The position numbers and the translations under genes are program-made. A stretch of DNA of 64,000 nt, taken from assembly GCA_905221615.1 (NCBI GenBank), contig CAJNDT010000941.1, positions 1 through 64,000 on the forward strand, given 5' to 3'. This DNA is from Symbiodinium sp. CCMP2592 (lineage: Eukaryota; Sar; Dinophyceae; Suessiales; Symbiodiniaceae). The notes under the pieces are model-generated. The model was not told the origin of the DNA and made no database searches. It saw nothing but the letters and a program-made list of their open reading frames with translations. Positions 32,544-42,233 of the stretch are shown piece by piece. Position 1 is the stretch's first letter; the number at the start of each line of letters is the position of its first letter.

Positions 32544-35500
32544 TCACTGCCGTGGGGCACCGTCGGCATCCCGTGGGCGACGCCAGGAACTACGGACACG
32601 CTGAATAACCGAAGACCAAGTCTGTCTGTTTTGCGACACCTCTAACAACTTAGATTTGATTTCACGTTCCCCCACACCTGCTCTCGCCCCGAAGTAATGG
32701 TCGTGAGTAACGGTCATAGCTAACTCCAATATTTTGGCGTTCCACTTATGTCTTCTTGCGCCAGCTCTATACGGGCCTCCTAATGCTTGTGGTTGAAGAA
32801 AACGATCGAAAGAGAGAACCCTGGCTGGATGGGTCAAAGGACGTCTCAAAACGTGACCTAGCAGAGATAACTGTTGTAACTTGACCTCGTCAGAGAGATA
32901 CAGCACTCCCAATTGACTACGAACCTGTTCGTTGGGGATCCTTTCACAACCGATGACCATAGCTCCCCAAGTGGTGGGAATGCCTGCAATTGAACGCAAA
33001 CATTTAATATGAAAAGCGTCCAACATCTTGTTATGCTTCTCTGTGAGCCACATGGTAGACATGCTGTAGGTCAACTTACTGACGACACAAGCATAATAAA
33101 TGCGTAGTTTTCTCTCGCGCGAAATGCCTGTGTGTTTCCAAACCCGCATTAGCTTCTTGAAGACCTGCCTGCATTCCCCAATACGTTTAGAGATTTCGTT
33201 TCCCGGCCTACCTTGCGAGTCAATGACAGCTCCCAAGTAAACCACAGAGGTGGCCTTAGGGACTTTACTGCCATCAATAAACTTGATTTCCGCCTGACTG
33301 TTGTATGACACAAGCTTGCACTTACCATGATTTAGATGCAAGTTGTACTTCGCAGCTTCCGTTTGCACAATCTGCAGCAGAGCTTGCAAATGATCACAAT
33401 TTCTAGTCATCAAGACAGTATCATCAGCAAACTCAATATCAAACATGGAAACGGTAGGGGTGACAGCGAGCGGGTGCTCTGCAAGGAAGGTCCTTTGAAT
33501 GTCATGAAACATGACAGTCTGCATTGCGATAAACAGCAAAGGTGAAAGTGTACATCCTTGTCGTATTCCGCTGGACTGAGTTTTAAGTCCTGAAACCTCA
33601 CCATCTACAACAACACGGAAAACTGGAGACGCCGTAAGGTCCAAGATTGCTTTGCACATGGTTGGTGGCACCTTCAACCTACGCAGTGCCAGGTGTAATG
33701 CAGCGGGTTTGATCGTATCAAAGGCCTTACTCCAATCCAAAAACAGCAAGTGCAGAACTTGATTGCGCTTTGCATCTACAAGGTCTTGCATGCGTCTTAC
33801 AAGAAAAATAGCATCGCTCGTACTCCTAGCTTGCCTAAAACCAAACTGATTGTCGCGGAGCACAGGATCCAGACCTGCATACAACCTTGCAGCCAGCACC
33901 CTAGCATACAGTTTGTAACAAGTCTGCAACAGAGAGATGGGCCTAAAATTTGAAGGGTCGCTCTCGCAACCTTTCTTGAAGATGCCTATAACCTGAGACT
34001 GCTTCCATGTCGATGGGCTCTTGCCGTGACTCCAACAGTCTTGAAACAAGTCCAAAAGAGCCTCTAAGCCTTTGCCGGAAAGGTTCTTCCAAAACTCATT
34101 TGGAATATTGTCTTGGCCCGCACTCTTACCGGATTTGAGATGCTTAATGGCCTGAATGAGTTCGGCCATGGTCAAAGGGCCCTCTTCAATATCCGGGGCA
34201 GCATGTGGCAAGAGATCCGTGCTGAGATCTTCAACCCCAAGTGATGCTGCAGGAGCCCACTGCACCTGCTCTAGATGCGCGGCATAGATATCTGCATTTG
34301 TGGCTGTTGGTGAAATCCCTAAACTTGGTGATGGCTCAAGTCGAACCATCTTTGTAGGGAGCGATTTCTTGAGCTGCTTTATCGGCTCCCACGAATTCGA
34401 TTGTAGTTGCTCTTCGAGCCAATTTTTCTTGTCCCGTTTGGCAGAACGCTTAATGTCTTTATTGTACTCGGCCACCTGCTGGAGGTCGCCTTGGCTGCGT
34501 AGGACACCTCTACGCGTAATCAGATCCAAGGTGCTCTGGCTAATCCAGGGTTTCCTAGGTGTAAACTGGTATTTGGGTATGTGCTCTTCCATGGCCTGAA
34601 CAAACACTTCCCGGAGAAGGTCCCATGTTTGTGACACATCATCACTACTTTGTATGTTGTCCAATCGAGCTTCCAGGGCTTCGTTCATCTCGCGGATGTT
34701 CCTGGGCGAGGCACTATGGAAATCCCAGCGAGGGCGCGGTGCCTGTTGGCGCCTAGCACCCAGTTTGAGTCTCACCTTTGCAAGCAGCGGGAAATGATCA
34801 CTGTCTACATTCGCCCAAGGATCGGAAGATACGTCCCTCACAATATTTCTCCATCTCCGAGGGGCAAGACACAGATCCAGTTGTGCAAACAGGTTGGGGT
34901 CCCAAGCGGCAGAGGCATGGGGTAGGGCAGTGGTTCCTACTTCCCTGTAAGTGACCTGCCTGGCGGAGTTATGTTTGAACCACGTGTTGGAAACCAAGAG
35001 CTGGTTTTGGACGCAGCAATTGATAAGAAAACTCCTGTTATCTGACTCGCCTCCAGCTGAAGCTACACCTTTCCCGTACAAGTGGGGCCCCAAAACAAGA
35101 TCCTCATCGTGCATTCTACCATGGATGCGTGCATTGAAGTCTCCCATAATGAGATAAGGGCCTCGGTTTTCCACCTTATCTACGAGCTGGTTGAGTTCTT
35201 CGTAAAAAGCCTGCTTGGTTTCTTCAGTGTGCTGGTTATGCGGCGCATGACCTGTGATGACGGAAAATTCCCCTGCTCCCGTGTGTAAACTGATTCCGGC
35301 CACTTTACTACTGCTAGGGAGTGTGCGTAAGAGCGCTCGTCTTGCCGCAGGCGACAAAACAAAACCCGTTCCATAGTGCTCCTGCTGGTCGGGGCTCGCA
35401 TTACTGAATGTGTAGAAGGTAAACGAATCGATCATGTAGTATGATGTACGCTTGGCTTTTGTTTCCTGTAAACAAAGGACGTCAATGCGCTTTGATGTCA

Positions 35501-36095
35501 TGTAGTGGACAATTTGGTGATGCATTGAAGGTTTCAAGAGGGAACAGGCGTTGAGGGTTGCAATGTTGAGTGAACTACCATGAAAAAGCTTGGTTAACAG
35601 AGGTGAACGCTTTCTGTTCTCAGTATGGTCTTCGTAGGCAAACAAACCCGCGCTCCGGGTGTCTTTCAAGGGCTGAGAGGCAGTTGATTTCGAGCAGGTG
35701 AGGCTACCGTTGCCCGGACGGCGCCTGTCTAGGCCTTGTTCAAAGTACCCAACATTCGATTTACACCATCTATACCACCGGCGGTGCTGCGACCGCTTGG
35801 TGGCCATGTTTGCTTTTCTCTGTATGATTGCAAGTGTAGACCTCCTACCTCTCTTTTTTGCTGACCGAGTGTGTCTCTGTAGCCGCTGAAGCGTGTGATT
35901 ATTGCATACAACATGGTCGTCAAAAATGGTCGTGAAACGATTCTCCTTTAAAGATTTGCTTCGCGGTGTGCCCGGCTTGCCTGCTGGGCGGCGCATTGGC
36001 AGGTGTGAAGAAGTAATGGTCGTGCAAGAAGTGGTCGTATGTGAACATTGTGCACGAGGTGAATGACTGTTACGGTCTGCGGTTGCACTGTGCAA
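32544..36095 (-). CDS. LINE ORF2: apurinic-type endonuclease and reverse transcriptase
   Basis: 1183 aa, complete. The N-terminal ~170 residues are basic and unassigned. The APE-type endonuclease spans ~175-445: LNIATLNACSLL, LCLQETK (Glu211), YGTGFVLS, VITGHAPH, LIMGDFNARIHG (Asp319, Asn321), QLDLCLAPRRW and DSDHFPL (431-437). The reverse transcriptase spans ~640-960: SAGQDNIPNEFW, FRPISLL, QFGFRQARSTSDA, LFLDWSKAFDTI (Asp787), GIRQGCTLSPLLF (844-856), FADDTVLM (Asp891-892), NHGKCKLVSY and VVYLGAVIDS. A C-terminal region of ~220 residues follows with no RNase H and no clear zinc knuckle. It nicks the target and copies its own RNA there. All catalytic residues are present. The start at 36095 is the first Met in frame, 24 bp after ORF1; reinitiation or a later Met is possible. 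Confidence 0.95.
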   Translation of the reverse strand: MHSATADRNSHSPRAQCSHTTTSCTTITSSHLPMRRPAGKPGTPRSKSLKENRFTTIFDDHVVCNNHTLQRLQRHTRSAKKRGRRSTLAIIQRKANMATKRSQHRRWYRWCKSNVGYFEQGLDRRRPGNGSLTCSKSTASQPLKDTRSAGLFAYEDHTENRKRSPLLTKLFHGSSLNIATLNACSLLKPSMHHQIVHYMTSKRIDVLCLQETKAKRTSYYMIDSFTFYTFSNASPDQQEHYGTGFVLSPAARRALLRTLPSSSKVAGISLHTGAGEFSVITGHAPHNQHTEETKQAFYEELNQLVDKVENRGPYLIMGDFNARIHGRMHDEDLVLGPHLYGKGVASAGGESDNRSFLINCCVQNQLLVSNTWFKHNSARQVTYREVGTTALPHASAAWDPNLFAQLDLCLAPRRWRNIVRDVSSDPWANVDSDHFPLLAKVRLKLGARRQQAPRPRWDFHSASPRNIREMNEALEARLDNIQSSDDVSQTWDLLREVFVQAMEEHIPKYQFTPRKPWISQSTLDLITRRGVLRSQGDLQQVAEYNKDIKRSAKRDKKNWLEEQLQSNSWEPIKQLKKSLPTKMVRLEPSPSLGISPTATNADIYAAHLEQVQWAPAASLGVEDLSTDLLPHAAPDIEEGPLTMAELIQAIKHLKSGKSAGQDNIPNEFWKNLSGKGLEALLDLFQDCWSHGKSPSTWKQSQVIGIFKKGCESDPSNFRPISLLQTCYKLYARVLAARLYAGLDPVLRDNQFGFRQARSTSDAIFLVRRMQDLVDAKRNQVLHLLFLDWSKAFDTIKPAALHLALRRLKVPPTMCKAILDLTASPVFRVVVDGEVSGLKTQSSGIRQGCTLSPLLFIAMQTVMFHDIQRTFLAEHPLAVTPTVSMFDIEFADDTVLMTRNCDHLQALLQIVQTEAAKYNLHLNHGKCKLVSYNSQAEIKFIDGSKVPKATSVVYLGAVIDSQGRPGNEISKRIGECRQVFKKLMRVWKHTGISRERKLRIYYACVVSKLTYSMSTMWLTEKHNKMLDAFHIKCLRSIAGIPTTWGAMVIGCERIPNEQVRSQLGVLYLSDEVKLQQLSLLGHVLRRPLTHPARVLSFDRFLQPQALGGPYRAGARRHKWNAKILELAMTVTHDHYFGARAGVGEREIKSKLLEVSQNRQTWSSVIQRVRSSWRRPRDADGAPRQ

Positions 36096-36119
36096 AGTAT
36101 GCGTGTCGCTATGTACATT

Positions 36120-37070
36120 TCACGACGAACGCTTGCCTCCGCCTTTGGCGGGGGTGCGGGAACCAACCTCCTCATCAGCATTCGCCATGTCTACGTCGTC
36201 CGAGGGTCTGGAGCTGCGGGAGCGCGTGCTCATGTTTGCGTAGCGTTCGTTCAGCTCCTGCAAAGTGTCATCGGTGAAGGCGATAATGTTGATGCGAAGG
36301 TATTTTTGTGGACTGCCTTCCGTCTGGTTGCCCCGGTTTTGCCATGTCGGCCAATCCTCCGCAAACTGAGTCTCAAACTCCTCCTTCTTGTCATCGGGGA
36401 CGAAGATGGTCACTTTGGTGGCGTCGTTTGCGTCCGTAGCAACTGCTAGTACCCATTCGGTTTCATACCATAGGGCCTGCAATTCCCAGGTTGGTCGAAA
36501 TTTGGGGTTGCCGCCGTAGATGGTCGCCAATGCCTTCATAGCGCACTTCATGGGAGCATCTTGTTCACGGCGGTAGCGGGGTATCTGCGGTCTTCCTACG
36601 ATGGTGTTGCCCTTGATCTTGTGCGGGTCGTTCTTGACATTGTGCAGGAAGGTGTTGCGCGCGTCCTTGTCCCACATGTGCACAATGGTGAAGTGGCCAA
36701 GTCCTTGCTTGTTCTTCAGTGTGGTGGTGCCCTGCAACTTGTCAGCTACACCATAGTACTGTGCCATGCCACGGATTTCTTTGTCACGGTCTTGTTCGCT
36801 CATGCCGGTCGGCCATCCCATGAGAAGCAGCTGTTTTGACGCCTCAAGTTCTTGGTCTCTATGCAGAAGTGAAGCTGTTTTCGCGGATTTCCACTCAACA
36901 GTGTTCAACCTGGCATCCTGCTTCAAAACTGTGGCCTTCAGCGTGTCATAGTCTGCCTTCGTGAGTGCTAATGTTGTTCTCGCTGCTATACTGGCTTCGT
37001 CCTCCTCCGGTTCTGACTTCTGAGTCGGTACTTGTAGTGCATGTGCTGGTGAACGCGATCTTTCCCCCAT
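36120..37070 (-). CDS. LINE ORF1: RNA-binding chaperone-like protein
   Basis: 316 aa, complete. It starts with MGERSRSPAHAL, then an acidic stretch and a probable short helix/coiled coil (TKADYDTLKATVLKQDARL). Next is a fold with LLLMGWPTGMSEQDRDKEI and KQGLGHFTIVHMWDKDA, laid out like the two RNP motifs of an RRM (~residues 80-145). The C-terminus is low-complexity and charged (SRSSRPSDDVDMANADEE...GGGKRSS). Position directly before ORF2 on the same strand supports the role: binding element RNA to form the retrotransposition particle. The RRM call is by pattern only. Confidence 0.8.
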   Translation of the reverse strand: MGERSRSPAHALQVPTQKSEPEEDEASIAARTTLALTKADYDTLKATVLKQDARLNTVEWKSAKTASLLHRDQELEASKQLLLMGWPTGMSEQDRDKEIRGMAQYYGVADKLQGTTTLKNKQGLGHFTIVHMWDKDARNTFLHNVKNDPHKIKGNTIVGRPQIPRYRREQDAPMKCAMKALATIYGGNPKFRPTWELQALWYETEWVLAVATDANDATKVTIFVPDDKKEEFETQFAEDWPTWQNRGNQTEGSPQKYLRINIIAFTDDTLQELNERYANMSTRSRSSRPSDDVDMANADEEVGSRTPAKGGGKRSS

Positions 37071-37125
37071 CCCGTTGTGGCGCGAGTGTGAGGGCTGGGG
37101 GGACCTGCCTTGCTAGTCTCGGTCC

Positions 37126-37146
37126 GAAAGCCTGATCATAAGACCT
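37126..37146. repeat. LINE target-site duplication, right copy
   Basis: GAAAGCCTG followed directly by ATCATAAGACCT. It pairs with 32508-32533, minus 5 bp. Confidence 0.9.
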
Positions 37147-37756
37147 ACAGGCCGTTAATTCAAGAATTAAAGCATGTCTATCTGCTCCCGGTACCAAATC
37201 TGAGCATGATCTTTGTCCTGTTGGTATCGGTACCTGCTTGTCCCACGCATTCGGGAGATGTGCCACTCGTTCCTGAAGGGGCACCGAGTTTTGTACAGCT
37301 GAGCCCCTCCACTGAAAATCAGGGGTGGGGTACGGAGATGTCCTGAGGAGAAAGAGAGCGGTATGGAAAGCGTGGATGACCCGAGAGACATGTGTGGGGG
37401 ATGTTGAGTGGTGATGGTTTGGGAGGGGTGTTTGTTCTGGCAAATTAACGCAGGTACTCGGAGAAACACTTTCGGCCTTCGCGCCAAGGTGTCCAGCGCC
37501 TAAACCCCACGGGCTACCCCGACGCCTGGCCCCACGACCTCGCCTACGACACGAGCCCGGACCCCTCCGGCGGCACGACCCAGGACTATACCCCGGCAGG
37601 GAGGAACAGTCGATGCTTCGATGGGGCCAGCCACACCTAGCCAGGCCCCTGGATATGGTCCGGAATCGCGTATTAGTGCAGAGGCTCGGATGACAGCGCT
37701 CTCGTGCAACTACGCCCCTACAGCCCTCGACGACACCGGCAACTAACTCGCCTCCC
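37147..37756. other. Upstream of the interrupted host gene; no gene assigned
   Basis: GC-rich from 37500 on, with open frames that may be 5' parts of the host pseudogene. No domain recognised. Confidence 0.4.
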
Positions 37757-37996
37757 ATGGCTGTTGAGGCGACTGACTGCCTCCCCGGCACGGTCGGTCA
37801 CGGGATCAGCCTCCGACCGGTCTGGGTTGCTGCAAGCGCTCCCTGTGACTCACCTGACTCGATGCGTGCGGGCCACTCGCGCTCCAGATCGCGCCCTCCT
37901 GACCGGCTTCCGCGAGCGCTGCGGCCTGAGGTGGAACGCTGGTGGCCTGGAGCGGAGCTGCGCCTTCGGCTCCTCCAACATGGAGGGGGTGGTAAC
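37757..37996 (+). pseudogene. Interrupted host gene, 5' piece (dinoflagellate repeat-family protein)
   Basis: In-frame translation ends ...SRSRSRPPDRLPRALRPEV, ERWWPGAELRLRLLQHGGGGN. The last codons GGT GGT AAC belong to the 10-bp duplication. With the insertion at 37997-60029 and one duplication copy removed, the frame continues directly into HGLLRSFRQLAQNRGVRSYM, DYFNIFLEHLDGLR at 60040. I recognise this as a multicopy dinoflagellate family of unknown function (SRSRSP-type linker, WW...LR.RLL.HGGG.N, FFN.FLEHLD). The upstream start is not established; ATG 37757 is the first in frame. Confidence 0.7.
37987..37996. repeat. 10-bp target-site duplication (left) of element F
   Basis: GGGTGGTAAC, immediately before the element end GAGATTAACCC. 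An identical 10 bp follows the other end at 60030-60039. Confidence 0.85.
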
Positions 37997-38364
37997 GAGA
38001 TTAACCCGCTTTACAACCAGAATCCTTACTTTATAACCAGAATCCCCACTTTACAACCACAGACACTGTTTTCCGTGTGAGAATCCCCTCTTTACAACTG
38101 CCGATCGTGAGAACGCCCACTTTGCAACCCGTCTACCCATGATTAAGACTTATTGGGATTTCATGATTTCTTTACAACAAACCTACCTAGATTCCTAATA
38201 GTTTGTTGGTTCTTTGACCCCCTAAAGTGTTTTACGTGGCCTTCATCCGGCCGTGGCCCCAAACTACTAAGATCTCGAACATCCCTAAAATTGCTTCGTC
38301 GCATGATATCTTTGATCTTTGTCGTCTGTGGGTGCTTCTGTGCGCCTGGCTGGAGGCAAAGCAG
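37997..38364 (+). repeat. A module of element F (inverted copy at 59341-59706)
   Basis: Begins GAGATTAACCCGCTTTACAA and carries several copies of CTTTACAACCAGAATCCCCA. The reverse complement at 59341-59706 is nearly identical over its whole length, ending in CTGGCTGGAGGCA-AGC. Confidence 0.92.
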
Positions 38365-38374
38365 TAGTTGAGGG

Positions 38375-38550
38375 CTGCTCCGGATTATATGCACCCGAAC
38401 CCTTGTTTAGAATATGCACCCGAACCCTACGCCTTAAACCCGAAGCCCTAAACCCTCGTAAAGCCACTAGGTTTAGAATATGCGCCCGAACCCTACGCCT
38501 TAAACCCTAAGCCCTAAACCCTCGTAGAGCCACTAGGTCTAGAACCCTAA
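38375..38550. repeat. TTTAGGG-like interstitial repeats with a ~66-bp duplication
   Basis: CCCTAAACCC, CCCTAAGCCC and CCGAACCC variants. A unit beginning TTTAGAATATGC(A/G)CCCGAAC is present twice (about 38405 and 38471). It replaces a different sequence found at this place in copy R. Confidence 0.8.
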
Positions 38551-38614
38551 CCACGCTATCCTTGCACACTATACCCGGCCCGCAAATGCTGCAGAACCCG
38601 TATGGGAACCCCGT

Positions 38615-39035
38615 ACTTGTATGGCGTAAAACCGTAAATACAACATCAAATGGAATAAAATGTTCGGGTTCATGTATTGGCTTTAATATAAATATACATA
38701 TATATATATATATATACTAAGAAAATGCATACCTGCGCTCTGGTGAGAAAAGAGTCCGTCTGTGAAGCGTGGTGCTGTGGAGTTCGAGGGTAGGAATTTG
38801 GTTACATGTTACTGCGCTTTGCACTCTAGCCTTGCCTGTGGTGGGTCGGTGGGTTGGGGTTCGAAAAGGTCATGTTTTATGTATGCTTTCCTCAATACAA
38901 GCACACAAAAAAGGAAAACCATTTTTTGAAAGTACTTGTATGGCGTAAAACCGTAAATACAACATCAAATGTAGTAAAATGTTTGGGTTCATGTATTGGC
39001 TTTAATATAGATATAAATATAAATATAAATATATA

Positions 39036-39079
<44 letters not shown>

Positions 39080-39280
39080 TATATAAATATATAAATATAT
39101 ATAAACTAAAAAATGCATACCTGCGCTCTGGTGAGAAAAGAATCCGTTCTAAAATGGTCCGAGTTTGCCTGCAGGGAGTGAGTTGGATACAGCTTGACGG
39201 CCGCAAGTGCGTAAAGTGCAAACCACTATGCAACAACACGCTCGCTGAGGTGAGCATCTAAACAGTATCATCGATACCAA

Positions 39281-39312
<32 letters not shown>
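38615..39312 (+). repeat. Satellite modules C-D-C-E with (TA)n tracts in element F
   Basis: Module C starts ACTTGTATGGCGTAAAACCG (38615 and 38934) and runs into TTTAATATAAATATA and (TA)n. Module D starts TGCATACCTGCGCTCTGGTG (38728), and the same start opens E at 39116. E ends ATACCAAACCC before the last (TA)n. Reverse copies: C at 48058-48128 and 59033-59107, D at 48139-48330, E at 47790-48020. Confidence 0.9.
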
Positions 39313-39315
<3 letters not shown>

Positions 39316-39394
39316 TCAGGCGTCTGGTGTTTCCCAGCCCCCCCCCCCCCCCCCCCCCCCCCATGGTATGGTCGGATAGGGTGGGGGGGGGGGG
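39313..39394. repeat. Left terminal inverted repeat with poly-C and poly-G runs
   Basis: Includes C25 (39338-39362) and G12 (39383-39394). It matches the inverted right end at 47467-47510 plus 59707-59740. Confidence 0.75.
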
Positions 39395-40287
39395 CCAGAT
39401 GCGCGCACCGGGGGGTTTAACACACAGCAAGGCGCAGGAATATGCAACACCCAATGTAGACGCTGTTTTCAAGGAACCAGACATCAGTGCCACGCCACAA
39501 GCTCGTCAATCGCCACTCAGACGCAGTGAAATGGTAGAAAACCTATTCGATTCTGCATTTCCCTGGAACACCGGGCCAAAGCACCAAAACGCGGCCCTTA
39601 GGAAGCGGAACGGCTTTTTTGGAGGCAAAACCGCAGGCAGTAGCTGCCAAAACAAGAAGCCTCTGCAGTTTAGGCCTCCAAAAGAGCCGAGGGCCTTTGA
39701 AAGGGTTTTACCAGGGTTCTGGTAGGGCCGGGGGCCACATGCGCGCACCGGGGGGTTTAACACACATCAGGGTGCAGAAATATGCATCACCCCATGTAGA
39801 CACTGTTTTCAAGGAACCACACATCAGTGCCGGAATTACACATCACACCAACCGTAATCCCGAACGCTGGATTTTGTTGGTCGTTGCCAACTTAACGAAA
39901 CCTAACGAAACCTCGCGGACGCCAGTGATCTCGGCACAGACTGCTGCCATTTGGATGCGCGTTTTAGTGGCGAATCACGAAGGTGACGCTGGTTTCTGTT
40001 GTTGCACTACTGCAGCTGCATCTATCACATCTTACAACAACGTCACCAAACATACACCACAAGCTCGTCAAACGCCACTTAGACGCAGTGAAATGGTAGA
40101 AAACCTATTCGATTCTGTATTTCCCTGGAAAACCGGGCAAGCACCAAAACGCGGCCCTTAGGAAGCGGAACGGTTTTTTGGAGGCAAAACCTCAGGCATT
40201 AGCTGCCAAAACAAGAAGCCTCTGCAGTTTAGGCCTCCAAAAGAGCCGAGGGCCTTTGAAAGGGTTTACCAGGGTTCTGGTGGGGCC
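39393..40287 (+). repeat. Tandem duplication differing by a ~225-bp internal segment
   Basis: Unit 1 is 39393-39726 and unit 2 is 39733-40287. Both start GCGCGCACCGGGGGGTTTAA and end AAGGGTTT(T)ACCAGGGTTC. Unit 2 has ~225 bp (39832-40056) between CATCAGTGCC and CCACAAGCTCGTC that unit 1 lacks. No gene is recognised in either. Confidence 0.9.
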
Positions 40288-40919
40288 ATCACGGCTGATG
40301 TTTGGATGTATGCCAAGCCGGGCTCCGAAATGCTTAGCCGCAAAGTGGTCGCCGAAAGATGTGTATTTCCGCAACGCGATGCGAATTAAACCCTCCCTTC
40401 GTACCGCGTTTTAATCTTGTTTCGATTTCCCGCACCCCACATGTTTCCCACATAAGCAGCCAGACGCCTGTACCGTGTTTCTATTTTTTCTATTTATAAA
40501 TCCTCAAGGCTTCAGAAGCACATGGGGCAGGACACGGGGCAGGAAACGGTATGAAAGTACGAAGCCCTCAACCCCTAACCCTGACTTGAATACTAGACAT
40601 CAGCAGACGTGTAAACCGTAAAGTAAACCCCTGTCGGGGCTATACTACTTGACCCCAAATTGTTAGACCCTCACCAGACCCAAAACCCTTCACTGCACCG
40701 GTTCTTCTTGGGGCCTCATGATTGGTTCTGTACTGTTGGGTAAGTTGTCGGGGGTCGGAGGTTCTAGGATGTTCTAGGCTTCGCCTGAGATTCCTGGACT
40801 CGTCTTATGCCTCAAATCGCCTCTGAACCCTAATTATCAAGTTTCCAGATTCCTATATCCTTCGAATTTAAACTATGAGAAAACCCAACGCCCAAAGCCC
40901 CAACAGATACGCCTTTTGG
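40288..40919. other. Non-coding, with scattered CCCTAA-type motifs
   Basis: CCCTAACCC at ~40571 and similar short motifs; nothing else seen. Confidence 0.4.
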
Positions 40920-41821
40920 CTAGGATCGCTTCAAGCTCGCCTTACGGATGCCTGCAGCCTTGGCTTTGGCCTTTGTTTTGGCCTTTGCCTTGGCTTTTGC
41001 CTTTGCTTTGGCCTTGGCTTTTGGACCAGGCTTGATGGGAAGCGAGGTTCCCGGCTCTTTCAGAGCGAGTAGATCAAAGTGCACATTCCCACGCAGCAGT
41101 GCAATTGGACGGCCTCCAGCAACCCCGTCGTTGTTCTCAGTCCACACAAGCTCCAAGCCGTCGCGCCAAGAGTAGACTTCGACAGGGATGCCAGACATCC
41201 GCACAAACGCCGCCAGATTGCAGAAGGTGCCGTACGTGCGTGGTTTCATGGCGTGCGCAAAGTATGTGCCCCAGTTGAACCCTCCTTGGTGTTCTTGGGT
41301 CCACAGTGGATCGTCCATCATCTCCTTGGGTGCTCTGTCATTTCGCCGGACCGCCAAAAACCACATAATTATCCCGAAACGCTAAACCCCAAACCGTTGT
41401 CCGACATGGCATCCGAAGAAGCAAGCTCTAAATCACACAGAGGCTCCACGCATACGGCCTCTGTCACCTGGCGCAGGCGTCCGGGCGTCAGGGAGTCCAG
41501 GTACTTCTGCATGCAGCAGCAGACCTGGCTACGCAGGCTCTGCGCGCCAGCGTCGTCGTCCTGTCCAAAGGCCATTTTAGGTGCCTTATAGTTAACTTCG
41601 CTCTCTGAGACACGGTGTCTGTCCTGCAAAGCCTCGGCTGCGATGCCACCACGCAGCTGCATGCCCATGTGCAAGGCCCTGTAAAGGCAGGCGCCATCCG
41701 CCATGACCTTGATGCGAATCCAAGGGTCGAAGTCGGGTGCCCGTCGACGCTTTGCGGAATCAGGCGTGCGCAGACGAGGTGGTGTAGGCACTGTGTCATC
41801 CGCCTCCAGCTGGATTGGCAT
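40920..41821 (-). pseudogene. OTU-family cysteine protease, split by a frame break
   Basis: Two adjacent minus-strand ORFs make up one OTU domain. The first (41821-41369) has IKVMADGACLYRALHMGM with Asp42 and catalytic Cys45. The second (41366-40920) has WGTYFAHAMKPRTYGTFCNL then AAFVRMSGIPVEVY and the catalytic His in GNVHFDLL (His96). They are in different frames. The join contains GGTTTGGGGTTTAGCG, a TTTAGGG-like insertion or short intron, so the gene is either broken or spliced here. The C-terminus is an (Ala-Lys)n tail, probably nucleic-acid binding. OTU enzymes cut ubiquitin chains or polyproteins. Its place downstream of the integrase suggests either polyprotein cleavage or countering host ubiquitination; neither is shown. 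Confidence 0.75.
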
Positions 41822-42233
41822 GAGCTTGAGACTGGCTTCGTGTCTGACACACTCGTGACCTGACAGGGCAACAGGCAGCGATGTGCCTCAAATAATTACA
41901 AATAAGGGCCTTAGTAATTAGAATAGGGTTTTGGGCTTCTTTATAGTATGGTTGTAATAGGGAACCCTAAGGAATAGTATAGGTATGTGAATCGTGCTAG
42001 CTGGTCTTACGCTGCAGGGGCAAGCACAGCACCCCAACTGTTGTTGCTTCGCGTGACCGACCGCAGGCGTGCAGCTTGCAGAGCTACACCGAAGTACAGC
42101 CGTGCACACTTGGCGCGCCTAGTAGCTAGAACAAGGCACGTGAGCCAAAACGTTTCGTTTTTAACAAAACATACAAATTACAACAGCAGGCAAGACTGAA
42201 CTAGAGCTGGCAGAGGCAAGAGGCAGGTGGCAC
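41822..42233. other. Spacer between OTU and integrase ORFs
   Basis: No gene seen. Contains AGGGTTTTGGGC and similar TTTAGGG-like motifs. Confidence 0.4.

Larger units (their letters stand above)
32534..37125 (-). mobile_element. Full-length, apparently intact two-ORF LINE
   Basis: A ~4.6-kb non-LTR retrotransposon in reverse orientation. It has a 5' leader of ~55 bp, ORF1 (316 aa), a 24-bp spacer, ORF2 (1183 aa) and a poly(A) tail (T run at 32533-32544 on the plus strand). Both ORFs are free of stops and frameshifts, and long target-site duplications flank it. The ORF2 stop TGA runs straight into the poly(A), so there is no 3' UTR. Insertion by target-primed reverse transcription is established for this class. 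The state of preservation implies recent movement. Confidence 0.93.
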
